From positions 1-64,000 of the forward strand of contig NZ_CADIJV010000013.1 of the NCBI RefSeq assembly GCF_902859765.1: a stretch of 64,000 nt of DNA, written 5' to 3'. Made by a program: the position numbers and the translations under genes. Positions 9,782-18,047 of this stretch are shown in pieces (position 1 is the stretch's first letter; every line of letters starts with the position of its first letter). The notes beneath the pieces were generated by a model that was not told where the DNA came from, made no database searches, and saw only the letters and a list, made by a program, of their open reading frames with translations. The stretch is from Achromobacter pulmonis (GTDB lineage Bacteria > Pseudomonadota > Gammaproteobacteria > Burkholderiales > Burkholderiaceae_B).

Positions 9782-10156
9782 TCAGGCGCGAAATGCGGTC
9801 TGGCCGGGGCTGCGGCCGCTTGCCGCATTCGCTGCGGCTGCCGCGCCGGGCAGCGCCAATTGCTGCTGCAGCCACGCCAGATAGTCTTGGATGCCGGCCT
9901 CATTGCGCTGGCAGTACGACCATTTCTGATGTCGGCGCACGGTGATGAATCCCGCCTGGCGCAGGATGTCCAGATGGCGGCTGGCGGTGGGCTGGGAGAC
10001 CTCCAGCATTTCGGCGATCAGTGTCATGCATACCCCGAAGGTTTCGGGGTCGGCGGACCATTGGTGGCCGAAGTGCTGCTTCGCCTGTGCCAGGTAACGC
10101 AGGATGGACAGGCGCACTTCGCTGGCCATGGCCTTGATTTGCAGGGATCGTGTCAT
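9782..10156 (-). CDS. ArsR-family winged-helix regulator
   Basis: 124 residues. The winged helix spans about residues 5-85, with recognition helix region EMLEVSQPTASRHLDILRQA and the wing FITVRRHQKWSYC. No metal-binding cysteine cluster of the ArsR/SmtB CxC type is visible (only isolated Cys), so a non-metal signal is likely. It is divergent from the alpha/beta hydrolase gene across a 48-base spacer holding an imperfect 16-base palindrome, so it probably represses both. The C-terminal Ala/Gly-rich tail looks unstructured. Confidence 0.88.
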   Translation of the reverse strand: MTRSLQIKAMASEVRLSILRYLAQAKQHFGHQWSADPETFGVCMTLIAEMLEVSQPTASRHLDILRQAGFITVRRHQKWSYCQRNEAGIQDYLAWLQQQLALPGAAAAANAASGRSPGQTAFRA

Positions 10157-10171
10157 TTGCCTATTATATTA

Positions 10172-10187
10172 TCACTTAGCTAAATGA
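10172..10187. promoter_or_regulatory. Likely ArsR-type operator
   Basis: TCACTTAG-CTAAATGA, an inverted repeat with one mismatch, sits in the AT-rich spacer between the divergent ArsR and hydrolase genes. Confidence 0.55.
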
Positions 10188-10204
10188 CTATATGAGGGCC
10201 GCGC

Positions 10205-11023
10205 GTGCTCGACTTGCCGCACACCACGTTGATTCAGGGAAACGCCGTCCGCTGGGGCCGATTCGGCAGTGGCCCGCCTTTGGTGGCGATTCACGGCACG
10301 CCGTTTTCCTCGCAGGTCTGGCGCCGCATCGTGCCGGCGCTGACCGATCGCCGCACCGTCTATTGTTTCGATCTGGTGGGTTACGGGCAGTCCGAGATGC
10401 GCGATGGGCAGGACGTGTCGCTGGGGGTGCAGAACCGGGTGCTGGCGGCGCTGTTCAAGGAATGGGGCCTGCAGCGTCCGGATGTCCTGGCGCACGATTT
10501 CGGCGGCGCCACGGCGCTGCGCGCGTATTTCCTGGATGGGTTGCGCTACGCCTCGCTGACGATTTTCGACGCGGTGGCCCTGGCGCCCTGGGGCTCGCCC
10601 TTTGTCCAACACGTGCGCCAGCACGAACAGGCGTTCGCGGCGATGCCCGACTACATGCATCGCGCGCTGTTGCGGGCCTACCTGCAAACGGCGGCCCATC
10701 AGCCGCTGTCCGAGGAGGCGCTGTCGGTCTATTGCGCGCCGTGGCTGGGCGCAACCGGCCAACCGGCGTTCTACCGGCAGATCGCGCAGATGGACCCGCG
10801 CTATACCGACGAGGTCCAGGGCAGCTACCGCGCGCTAGATTGTCCGGTACAGGTGCTGTGGGGAGAACAGGACCAATGGATTCCCCCGGGCCAGGGCGTG
10901 GCCCTGGCGGCGCTGATTTCCGATCGCCCCTGCCTGCCGGTGGCGGGCGCTGGCCACTTGGTGCAGGAAGACCGGCCCGAAGCCATTGTCGCGGCCGTGC
11001 TCAAGCAGATCGCGGCCGCCTGA
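10205..11023 (+). CDS. Alpha/beta-fold hydrolase with an Asp nucleophile elbow (dehalogenase/epoxide-hydrolase type)
   Basis: 272 residues from a GTG preceded by GAGGG. The oxyanion motif HGTPFSS is at 30-36. The nucleophile elbow reads AHDFGG with D98, where esterases have serine; aspartate here is characteristic of haloalkane dehalogenases, fluoroacetate dehalogenases and epoxide hydrolases. The acid lies in LWGEQDQWIPP and the base in GAGHLVQEDRPE. A cap domain lies between. The protein is cytoplasmic, with no signal peptide. It is divergently paired with an ArsR regulator, consistent with substrate-induced expression. The substrate cannot be named from sequence. Confidence 0.85.
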   Translation: MLDLPHTTLIQGNAVRWGRFGSGPPLVAIHGTPFSSQVWRRIVPALTDRRTVYCFDLVGYGQSEMRDGQDVSLGVQNRVLAALFKEWGLQRPDVLAHDFGGATALRAYFLDGLRYASLTIFDAVALAPWGSPFVQHVRQHEQAFAAMPDYMHRALLRAYLQTAAHQPLSEEALSVYCAPWLGATGQPAFYRQIAQMDPRYTDEVQGSYRALDCPVQVLWGEQDQWIPPGQGVALAALISDRPCLPVAGAGHLVQEDRPEAIVAAVLKQIAAA

Positions 11024-11129
11024 GCGTGCGGCGAAGTCATGCCTGGACCGCGCTTTCGAACGACGACACGCTTGGTTGCACTAGAATCCCGGCAAATAGT
11101 CCGCCTGCACTGTTTTGGGAGCGCACGCC

Positions 11130-12341
11130 ATGCTATCGACACTGATATATCGCAGCCGCGCCAGTCACTTGCAGAACCTCGACGCAATGAGCGGCCTGTT
11201 GGAGCTGGCCCGGCAGCGCAACACCGCCATGCACGTGACGGGCATATTGCTTTTCGATGGCGTCCATTTCGTGCAGCTTCTCGAAGGGCCCGATGCGGCG
11301 GTGGATGCGTTGTTCGAGTCGATCGGGCGGGATTCGCGCCATGGCAATGTCGTTCGTCTCATGCGCGACCACGCGGCGGCGCGTCGATTCGAAGGCGATT
11401 CGATGGCCCTGATCGACTTGCGCGAGCTCGATCCTGGGCAGGTGTCGTCGCGGCTACTCGCCCAAATGAAGACAAAGGGCCCTCTGTCCGGCAGCGATGA
11501 CCGGGTGATCAACATCCTGATCTGGTATGCCCTGGCCCGCGGAACCCGCCATGTCGTCGACGGCGAGGATGCCAGCAACTGGCGGTTCGTGCGCGGCGGG
11601 CCGCCGGCGGATCAGGCCGCGCCTGGGGTCCAAGGACAGCGCTACCAGTTTGCGCTGCAGCCGATCGTGAAGCCGATGCACAGGGAAGTCAGTTCGTTCG
11701 AGTTTCTGATTCGAGGCCCCCACGGAGGTCCACCCGAGGAACTGTTTTCCTCCATTGCGCCCGGCGAATTGCATCGCATCGACCTGGAGTCCAAGGCGCT
11801 TGCCTTTCGCCTGGCCGGTCGATTGCCCTTGAAAGACACCAAAATTGCGGTCAATCTCTTGCCAAGATCATTGATGGCGGAGCCGCAGGCGGTGGAATTC
11901 CTGGCCGATCAGATCGCAGCGGCGGGGTTGTCGTCCCAGCAAGTCATCGTCGAGGTGACCGAGCAGGAGGCCGTGTCCAGCCCAAGCACCTTCAGCGGCG
12001 TGATCGAGCGCCTGCGCAGGGCAGGCATCGGTGTGGCAATCGATGATTTCGGCGCGGGTTTTGCCGGTTTGTCGTTGCTCGCGGAATTCCAGCCCGACAA
12101 ACTCAAGATCGATCGCAAGCTCATTCAGGACATCCATTTGGATGGCCCTCGCCAGGCCATCGTGGTTGCGATTGTCGAGGCCTGCGCCGCGATGGGCATT
12201 ACGCCCGTGGCGGAAGGCGTTGAGCGGGTAGAGGAATGGTGCTGGCTGCAAGCCGCCGGCATCCAGCGTTTCCAAGGTTATCTATTTGCAAAGCCTGCGC
12301 TCAATGGCATGCCCGAAATAAGCTGGCCTGAACGCGTGTAG
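11130..12341 (+). CDS. BLUF-EAL blue-light-regulated c-di-GMP phosphodiesterase
   Basis: 403 residues; the ATG at 11130 is chosen because GGGAG lies 8 bases upstream and homologues begin with the first strand LSTLIYRSRAS. The BLUF domain (1-95) keeps the flavin-switch Tyr (LIYRS), the Asn of RNTAMHVTG and the Gln of FVQLLEG. An EAL domain occupies about 170-400. The signature is EFLIR rather than EALLR, but the catalytic Glu, the Asn of VNLLP, Glu of VEVTE, the Asp pair of DDFGAG, Lys of KIDR, Glu of AEGVE and Gln of QGYLFAKP are all present, so c-di-GMP hydrolysis is expected. The layout matches BlrP1. It stands alone between the hydrolase and flagellin genes and may tie light to the motility/attachment decision. 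Confidence 0.93.
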   Translation: MLSTLIYRSRASHLQNLDAMSGLLELARQRNTAMHVTGILLFDGVHFVQLLEGPDAAVDALFESIGRDSRHGNVVRLMRDHAAARRFEGDSMALIDLRELDPGQVSSRLLAQMKTKGPLSGSDDRVINILIWYALARGTRHVVDGEDASNWRFVRGGPPADQAAPGVQGQRYQFALQPIVKPMHREVSSFEFLIRGPHGGPPEELFSSIAPGELHRIDLESKALAFRLAGRLPLKDTKIAVNLLPRSLMAEPQAVEFLADQIAAAGLSSQQVIVEVTEQEAVSSPSTFSGVIERLRRAGIGVAIDDFGAGFAGLSLLAEFQPDKLKIDRKLIQDIHLDGPRQAIVVAIVEACAAMGITPVAEGVERVEEWCWLQAAGIQRFQGYLFAKPALNGMPEISWPERV

Positions 12342-12396
12342 CGGTATGCGTCGGCGGCGACTCGCGAGTCTGTCGTATTGCCCAGGGATGCGAAAA

Positions 12397-12433
12397 GCCC
12401 CCCGGCCATCGAATGGAACGATGGCCGGGGGGC
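12397..12433 (-). terminator. Flagellin terminator
   Basis: A perfect 15-base stem (12397-12411 with 12419-12433) and 7-base loop. On the minus strand the stem ends GGGGGGC followed by TTTT. It lies 25 bases past the flagellin stop, and on the other strand 55 bases past the BLUF-EAL stop, where it may act in reverse with less effect. Confidence 0.85.
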
Positions 12434-12457
12434 CCAAGTGGCTGAGCTACGGCGCGA

Positions 12458-14164
12458 TCAACGCAGCAGCGACAGCACCGTCTGCGGGACCTGGTTGGCC
12501 TGCGCCAGCACCGAGGTGCCGGCCTGTTGCAGGATCTGGGCCTTCGACATGTTCGACACTTCCGTGGCGTAGTCGGCGTCCTCGATGCGCGAACGCGCAT
12601 TGGCCAGGTTGTTGATCACGTTGTTCAGGTTGGCGATGGTCGATTCCAGGCGGTTCTGCACCGCGCCCAGTTCACCGGTCATCTTGTCCAGCATGGTGAA
12701 AGCGGCGTCCAGCGTCTTCATGGGGTCTTCGGTCTTCGTGCCCTTGCTGGTGGTGTCGGTGGTCAGCTTGCCTGAGGCGCTGACGTAGGCGAGCGAACCG
12801 GTCTTGGGAGCGTAGTCGCCCGTGCCGGTGCCGCCCGTCACGGTGGCTTGGCCCGAGGTGGGATCGACATGGTAGTTCGTCGTGAATTCCTTGGTGGTGG
12901 TGAACTCATTCCTTTCGTCGACGTAGGTGTTGGTCGACGTGCCGGAGGTGAATTGCACGTTGGCGGAGGTGATGCCCGAGCCCAGCGTGATGGCCACGTC
13001 GTTGGCGGTGGCGTTGGCCTTGACCTTGGCCAGCAACGCATCGGACGAGATGGTGTCGACGAAGGAGATGTGGGTATTGTTAGTCCCCCCAAGGCCCATG
13101 TTTTGGTACGTCTTGCCGCCGATGGTCAGCGACGACAGGCCAGCGGCATTGGTATTAGCGCCGACGGCGGTCAACACGGTAGTGAGCGTGGCGGCGGTGC
13201 CGCCGGCGTTGTTGGTGCTCATGTTGCCGCCGGCATCGAGGTATGCGATCTGGCCGCCTATCTTGATGGCGCCCGTGGCGTCGACGTCGAAATCACTCCA
13301 CGCGGTGCCGTTGGAGTGCACGTAGTGGCCGGTGGCGGTGCCGGTGGGCGGGCGCAGCGCGGTGGCCAGGGCGGTTATGGCGGCGGTGTCGGTGGTCGAC
13401 TTGTCGGTGAACGAGAAATTGTTCTTGCTGGCGTCGTAGGTGTAGACGGTGGCGGAGGAAGGCACGGCCGGCCCGAAGGTGACCTTGTTGCCATTTTCCA
13501 GCTTGGCGAACACCTGGTCGGCGGTGGCGCTGGCGTGATTGGTCTGCACCACCCAGTCGTTGCCGGTGGCGGTACCGTTGGCGGCTGCCAAGTCGGTCAC
13601 GGTGGCCGTGCGGTTCTGGGTCACGCCCGTGCCGTTGACGTTGAAGCCGTCCAGACCCAGCGTCTTGGCGCTGATTTCGGTCAGGTTCAGGGTGATGGTT
13701 TCGTTGTCGTTGGCGCCGACCTGCAAGGTCAGGGGCGTGGCCTTGTCCGACAGAACCTTGACGCCGTTGAAATCGGTTTGCTGCGAGATGCGGTCGATGT
13801 CCGACAGGCGCTGGTTGATTTCGTCCTGGATCGAGTTGAGCTGTTCCGACGAATAGCTGCCGTTGGCGGCCTGCACCGCCAGTTCGCGCACGCGCTGCAG
13901 GTGGGTGTTGATTTCGGCCGACGCGCCTTCGGTGGTCTGCGCCAGCGAGATGCCGTCGTTGGCGTTGCGGGCGGCCTGGGTCAGGCCCTTGACGTTGGCG
14001 GTGAAGCGGTTGGCGATGGCCATGCCGGCGGCATCGTCCTTGGCGCTGTTGATGCGCAGGCCCGACGACAGGCGTTCGATGGCGGTGCCCAGCGAGGCCT
14101 GGGACTTGTTGAGGTTGTTCTGCGCAACCAGCGACAAGTAGTTGGTGTTGATGACTGCAGCCAT
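12458..14164 (-). CDS. fliC: Flagellin
   Basis: 568 residues. The conserved N-terminal D0/D1 region (AAVINTNYLSLVAQNNLNKS; LSSGLRINSAKDDAAGMAIA) and C-terminal D1/D0 region (NLANARSRIEDADYATEVSN; ending QANQVPQTVLSLLR) frame a long Thr/Ala/Gly-rich variable middle of about 300 residues (D2/D3), larger than in a minimal flagellin of about 390 residues. It is exported by the flagellar type III apparatus, with no cleaved signal. The ATG at 14164 is preceded by GGAGC with a spacing of about 6. The gene stands alone between a strong terminator and a 330-base spacer with a possible FliA-type promoter. No other flagellar structural gene lies in the window. Confidence 0.97.
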   Translation of the reverse strand: MAAVINTNYLSLVAQNNLNKSQASLGTAIERLSSGLRINSAKDDAAGMAIANRFTANVKGLTQAARNANDGISLAQTTEGASAEINTHLQRVRELAVQAANGSYSSEQLNSIQDEINQRLSDIDRISQQTDFNGVKVLSDKATPLTLQVGANDNETITLNLTEISAKTLGLDGFNVNGTGVTQNRTATVTDLAAANGTATGNDWVVQTNHASATADQVFAKLENGNKVTFGPAVPSSATVYTYDASKNNFSFTDKSTTDTAAITALATALRPPTGTATGHYVHSNGTAWSDFDVDATGAIKIGGQIAYLDAGGNMSTNNAGGTAATLTTVLTAVGANTNAAGLSSLTIGGKTYQNMGLGGTNNTHISFVDTISSDALLAKVKANATANDVAITLGSGITSANVQFTSGTSTNTYVDERNEFTTTKEFTTNYHVDPTSGQATVTGGTGTGDYAPKTGSLAYVSASGKLTTDTTSKGTKTEDPMKTLDAAFTMLDKMTGELGAVQNRLESTIANLNNVINNLANARSRIEDADYATEVSNMSKAQILQQAGTSVLAQANQVPQTVLSLLR

Positions 14165-14269
14165 GTGTTTGCTCCTGGAGAGGGTGGCTTTACGGGATCG
14201 GGCCGCGGAGGCGGCCCGATGGAAACGCGGTGAGCCGCTGTGCGGGTGCGCGGCTCGTCCGTTGCCAGG

Positions 14270-14298
14270 ACTACGACCCTCGCCGATTTGTTCTTTAG
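14270..14298 (-). promoter_or_regulatory. Weak candidate sigma-28 (FliA) promoter of flagellin
   Basis: On the minus strand CTAAAG is followed, 15 bases after TAAAG, by GTCGTAGT. The -35 and spacing fit the FliA consensus TAAAG-N15-GCCGATAA, but the -10 is poor. It lies about 110 bases upstream of the start. Confidence 0.3.
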
Positions 14299-14386
14299 CG
14301 GTTTGCCTGGGGCAGGCGGGTTTTATGATTATTTATGAGCTTTTGCTCGCCATGTGGCGCCGGGCCGTACCGCGGAACACGAAAAA

Positions 14387-14422
14387 GAAAGCCCCACCCG
14401 CGGGTAAGCGGGTAGGGCTTTC
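14387..14422 (-). terminator. Terminator of the atypical response regulator gene
   Basis: A 15-base stem with one mismatch (14387-14401 with 14408-14422) is followed on the minus strand by CTTTCTTTTTC. It lies about 70 bases after the stop of the response regulator. Confidence 0.75.
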
Positions 14423-14493
14423 AGGTCTAGGCTCTCTTGGGGAAAGTTCTAAGACAAGGGCAGTGTAGGGCTTTTTGGGGCGTTGAAAACTCA

Positions 14494-15225
14494 TCAATGC
14501 TCAAACGCGCGCGGGGGGCAGGCCCGCGCCGCGAGGCGCACGGAGATGTCGCGCAGCACCAGCAAGGATCCCTCGGAATAGATGTTGCGGATCTGCATGG
14601 GCGTGCCGTGGATCGTGGCGAGTTTCTTGCGCACCCGGTAGAGCAGGGCGTCGATGCGGTGCTTGTCGTAGATGACCTCGGGGTAGCCCAGGATCTGCGA
14701 CAGGCGTTTGTGGCTGATGGGAAACTTCGGGCTCTGGATCAGCGAGGCCATGACGATGGATTCCTTGGCGGTCAGGCTGACCTGCTCGCCCTGCGCCGAG
14801 CGCAACTGGCGGGATTCGACGTCCAGGGTCCAGTCGCCAGGCTGCAGCGGGGCGGGCGAGGCCGTGACCAGGCGCCGTTCCAGCGCGCTCAGCGTCACCG
14901 CCAGCAATGGCAGTTGCACCGGCTTGATCAGGTAGTGGTCGGCGCCATCGCTCATGCCCTGCAATTGCGTCGTGATGCGCACGTTGGCAGTCAGCACGAT
15001 GATGCCCATGGTGGGAAAGGCGCGATGCAGCGCGGCGATGTGCGCGAGCATGTCGCCGTCCGGCAGCGGCGCGCCGCTGACGAGGATTTGCGGCGGTTCG
15101 CGCCGGATGCGGTCGAGCGCGTCGTGCAGGGTGCCGCAGGTGTGCACGTCATGGCCAAGCCCGGCGACATGCCGGGACACGGTTTCGGCCCACTCGGGGG
15201 GATCTTCGACGACGAGAATGCGCAT
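14494..15225 (-). CDS. OmpR-type response regulator with a degenerate receiver
   Basis: 243 residues: receiver (1-120) and winged-helix output (about 135-230). The acidic pair E7-D8 and the LTAN...IKP elements are kept, but the phospho-acceptor position is serine (S50 in ILVSGAPLPDGD) where active receivers have aspartate. Phosphorylation at the usual site is therefore not possible; such regulators act by dimerisation or ligand binding. No kinase gene adjoins it. It lies between flagellin and the TonB-receptor operon, divergent from the latter. The target is unknown. Confidence 0.85.
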   Translation of the reverse strand: MRILVVEDPPEWAETVSRHVAGLGHDVHTCGTLHDALDRIRREPPQILVSGAPLPDGDMLAHIAALHRAFPTMGIIVLTANVRITTQLQGMSDGADHYLIKPVQLPLLAVTLSALERRLVTASPAPLQPGDWTLDVESRQLRSAQGEQVSLTAKESIVMASLIQSPKFPISHKRLSQILGYPEVIYDKHRIDALLYRVRKKLATIHGTPMQIRNIYSEGSLLVLRDISVRLAARACPPRAFEH

Positions 15226-15460
15226 GCCAGCTCTTGCCCAGTCCGGCCGCGTACAGGGGGGCGCGGCGGAACGGGTGGAACGCGCGGCGTTCCACCTTGA
15301 ATTCGATACAAGCGGAATTCTAGGGTCGCGCGGGCCTGCAACTGCCGGTCGGAGTCCTGCTTTTGTCTGATATTCATGCCGGCCAGAGTTCGTGGGGGTT
15401 TCTGACTTTTAGCTGAAAAATCATCGATATTTATCCAGGGCATCTTCTTTTAGTCCGACC

Positions 15461-15491
15461 TATAATCATCTCGAGAAGCGTTTTCATTCGT
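15461..15491 (+). promoter_or_regulatory. Candidate iron-regulated promoter of the TonB-receptor operon
   Basis: A TATAAT box (15461-15466) has no good -35. Just downstream, 15473-15491 matches the 19-base Fur consensus at about 10 positions, including the core TCATT. Iron control is expected for this family, but the site is weak. Confidence 0.35.
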
Positions 15492-15509
15492 ATATAGGGG
15501 CGATGAATC

Positions 15510-17681
15510 TTGACCAACAATAAGCAATCGATCCTGGCGCAACACGCCAGGCGGCACGCGCCGCGTTTCGCGCTGGCGCTGGCATTTCCTTGCGCCGGCG
15601 CGCTGGCGCAAAGCGCGGCGCCCACGCTGCAACCGGTGACGGTGACGGCGGATTCGGTGCAGAACACGGACCTGCCCGCGCCATACGCGGGGGGGCAGGT
15701 GGCGCAGGGCGCGCGCCTGGGCCTGATGGGGAACCGGGACGTGATGGACACACCCTTTAACGTCACCAGCTATACCTCCGAACTGATCCGCAACCAGCAG
15801 GCCCGCACGCTGGCCGACGTGCTGGCCAACGACGCGTCGGTGCGCTTCACCACTTCCAGCGGCCACGCGTACGAGAACTTCCGCATTCGCGGCTTTGACG
15901 TCAACCAGAACGACGTGGCCATCAACGGGCTGTATGGCCTGGCGCCGATGGGCCGCACGCCGGTCGAATTTGTCGAGCGGGTCGAGGTGCTCAAGGGACC
16001 GAACGCCCTGTTTAGCGGTATGGCGCCCAGCGGCGCGGTGGGCGGCACCATCAATCTGGTGCCCAAGCGCGCCGACGACATCCCCAATGCCACCTTCGGC
16101 CTTAACTGGCAGGGCGACGGACAGTTGGGCACGACCATTGACGCTGGCCGGCGCTTTGGCGCCGACAACGCCTGGGGCGCCCGGGTCAACGGCGCATTCA
16201 GCGAAGGCGCCACCACGCTCGATGGCCAATCGCGCAAGCGTCAATTCCTGTCCGCCGGGTTGGACTACCGGGGAACCGCGCTGACCGCCTCGATCGACGC
16301 CTATCACAGCCAGGAATCGTTCAGCGGCGGCACGCCGGCCATGTTCTGGTTCGGCGGCTCGGTGGTGCCGAAGGCGCCCGATCCGCGCATCAACCAGTTC
16401 AGCACGGGCTACGGCAGCATCCAGAGCAATGCGGTGATCGGACGCGCCGAGTACCGCTTCAATGACAACGTGTCGGTATTCGGCGCCATTGGCCGGCGCG
16501 ACAGCCACCAATCGGGTCTGATCAATGGCACCCATGCGCGCCAGATCGACGCCAACGGCAACTTCACCGGCTCGATCATCGGTCAGCGCGCCTATACCGA
16601 CGCTACGTCGGCCGAAGGCGGTGTGCGAACGCGCTTCAGGACCGGCAGCGTGGGCCACGAACTGGTGCTGCAGGCCTCCTTGCTGGATCTGGAAGACGGC
16701 TCGGCCACTGGCAAGGCGTCGATGTTCAAGTCCAATATCTACCACCCGATCACGCCGGTCATGCCCGGCGTGCCCGACAGCGCCTCCAAGACCGCCGAGA
16801 ACAAACTGTCGAGTCTGGCGCTGGTCGACACGCTGTCGTTCTTCGACGACAAACTGTTGCTGACCGGCGGGGTGCGCAACCAGCGCGTCAAGACCACCAA
16901 CTTCGACAAGAGCGGCAGTGTCACCACGCGCTACGACAAGGAGGCCGTTACGCCTGCGGTGGCGGTGGTGGTCAAGCCATGGGGACCGGATCTTTCGTTC
17001 TACGCCAACTATGTGCAGGGCCTGAGCAAGGGCGACAGCGTCACGGATACCTCGGCCACCAATTTCGGGCAGGTGTTCGCGCCGTACAAGACCGAGCAGA
17101 AGGAAGTCGGCGTCAAATGGAACGCCGGCACTTTCACCAACACGCTGGCGCTGTTCCAGATCGACAAGCCGATGCTGGTGACCGAGGGCTCGACCTTGCG
17201 GCCGACCTACGCCGATGGCGGTGAAAAGCGCGTGCGCGGGGTGGAGTGGAACACTTTCGGCGAGCTGGGGCGCGGCGTGCGCGTGCTGGGCGGCGTGACG
17301 TATACGCAAGGCACGCAGACCAAGACCTCGTATGGTCGCTACGACGGCAACACGGCGGTCGGCGCGCCGCGCTGGCAGGCCAATACCGGGCTGGAATGGG
17401 ATACCCCTTGGGTGCCCGGCCTGACCCTGAGCGCCCGCGTGCAGGCCACCTCCAGCCAGTATGCCGACGCCGCCAACAAGCTCAGGATCCCGGGCTGGGG
17501 CCAACTGGACTTGGGCGCGCGCTACGCGATGCTGGTCAACGGCAAGGATGTCGTGCTGCGCCTGAATGTCAATAACGTGTTCGACAAACACTATTACGCC
17601 GGCAGCTTCAGCGACACCACCCCGATCGCCACGCTGGGGCCGGCGCGCACCGTGACCGCCTCGGCCAGCATCAGCTTCTGA
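15510..17681 (+). CDS. TonB-dependent siderophore receptor
   Basis: 723 residues from the TTG at 15510, the first possible start after an in-frame stop at 15504, with AGGGG 9 bases upstream. A signal peptide precedes a TonB-box-like stretch (LQPVTVTADSV). The plug domain (about 60-200) includes FRIRGFDVNQNDVAINGLYG and VERVEVLKGPNALFSG. The rest is the 22-strand barrel, ending in an aromatic residue (TASASISF) as required for assembly. It imports a ferric siderophore across the outer membrane with TonB energy. The plug resembles hydroxamate-type receptors, but the ligand cannot be set from sequence. It heads an operon with two small membrane proteins and a PepSY protein, a frequent partnership thought to release iron at the inner membrane. 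Confidence 0.93.
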   Translation: MTNNKQSILAQHARRHAPRFALALAFPCAGALAQSAAPTLQPVTVTADSVQNTDLPAPYAGGQVAQGARLGLMGNRDVMDTPFNVTSYTSELIRNQQARTLADVLANDASVRFTTSSGHAYENFRIRGFDVNQNDVAINGLYGLAPMGRTPVEFVERVEVLKGPNALFSGMAPSGAVGGTINLVPKRADDIPNATFGLNWQGDGQLGTTIDAGRRFGADNAWGARVNGAFSEGATTLDGQSRKRQFLSAGLDYRGTALTASIDAYHSQESFSGGTPAMFWFGGSVVPKAPDPRINQFSTGYGSIQSNAVIGRAEYRFNDNVSVFGAIGRRDSHQSGLINGTHARQIDANGNFTGSIIGQRAYTDATSAEGGVRTRFRTGSVGHELVLQASLLDLEDGSATGKASMFKSNIYHPITPVMPGVPDSASKTAENKLSSLALVDTLSFFDDKLLLTGGVRNQRVKTTNFDKSGSVTTRYDKEAVTPAVAVVVKPWGPDLSFYANYVQGLSKGDSVTDTSATNFGQVFAPYKTEQKEVGVKWNAGTFTNTLALFQIDKPMLVTEGSTLRPTYADGGEKRVRGVEWNTFGELGRGVRVLGGVTYTQGTQTKTSYGRYDGNTAVGAPRWQANTGLEWDTPWVPGLTLSARVQATSSQYADAANKLRIPGWGQLDLGARYAMLVNGKDVVLRLNVNNVFDKHYYAGSFSDTTPIATLGPARTVTASASISF

Positions 17682-17702
17682 GCCCGTTGCCGCGCGTGAT
17701 CA

Positions 17703-17742
17703 GCGCCCCGTTGCCGGACGGATCTGTCCGGCAACGGGGCGC
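17703..17742 (+). promoter_or_regulatory. Perfect 17-bp hairpin inside the TonB-receptor operon
   Basis: The arms 17703-17719 and 17726-17742 are perfectly complementary with a 6-base loop, 21 bases after the receptor stop and 17 bases before the next start. No T-tract follows. It is more likely an RNA processing or stability element, or an attenuator separating receptor from downstream expression, than a full terminator. Confidence 0.7.
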
Positions 17743-17759
17743 CGCTTGCAAGGATGACT

Positions 17760-18047
17760 ATGCCTTCCCTGGTTCTTCCCAGCCTGTTCGTGCTGTTTCT
17801 GGGCTGTCTGTGCCTGTATCTCGCCTCGCCCAACCAGCGCTGGCGCCGCGCGCCGAGTCCGCCGCTGGCCGCGCGCGGCGCGGGTGTCGTGCTGCTGGCG
17901 CTGGGCGGTGCGGGCTGCCTGCGCGCCTTCTCCACGGTGGCGGCTGTTTTTGTGTTTTGCACCGCCCTGATGCTGTTCTTCAGCCTGATCCCCTATCTGG
18001 GCGCACTGGCCGCGTTGCGGCGCAGCGATGCCGATGCGGCGCGCTGA
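17760..18047 (+). CDS. Small inner-membrane protein of the DUF3325 type
   Basis: 95 residues. The ATG at 17760 is chosen over the one at 17754 because AAGGA overlaps the earlier codon and has proper spacing to the later. Three hydrophobic helices (about 3-18, 38-58 and 60-82) surround a polar RWRRAP loop. The size, helix layout and place between a TonB receptor and a PepSY protein match DUF3325 proteins. The exact role is unknown, presumably handling iron at the inner membrane. The gene overlaps the next by 20 bases. Confidence 0.8.
   Translation: MPSLVLPSLFVLFLGCLCLYLASPNQRWRRAPSPPLAARGAGVVLLALGGAGCLRAFSTVAAVFVFCTALMLFFSLIPYLGALAALRRSDADAAR

Noticed and set aside
12848-14233. 461-codon frame opposite flagellin
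   Set aside because: Shadow of the flagellin gene; Gly/Val-rich, low-complexity translation.
15365-15371. Fourth ATCAGAC copy upstream of the atypical response regulator
   Set aside because: Only the first seven bases agree; the TTCCTA half is absent.
15450-17591. 713-codon frame opposite the siderophore receptor
   Set aside because: Antisense shadow produced by high GC at third positions; the receptor on the plus strand has all family motifs.
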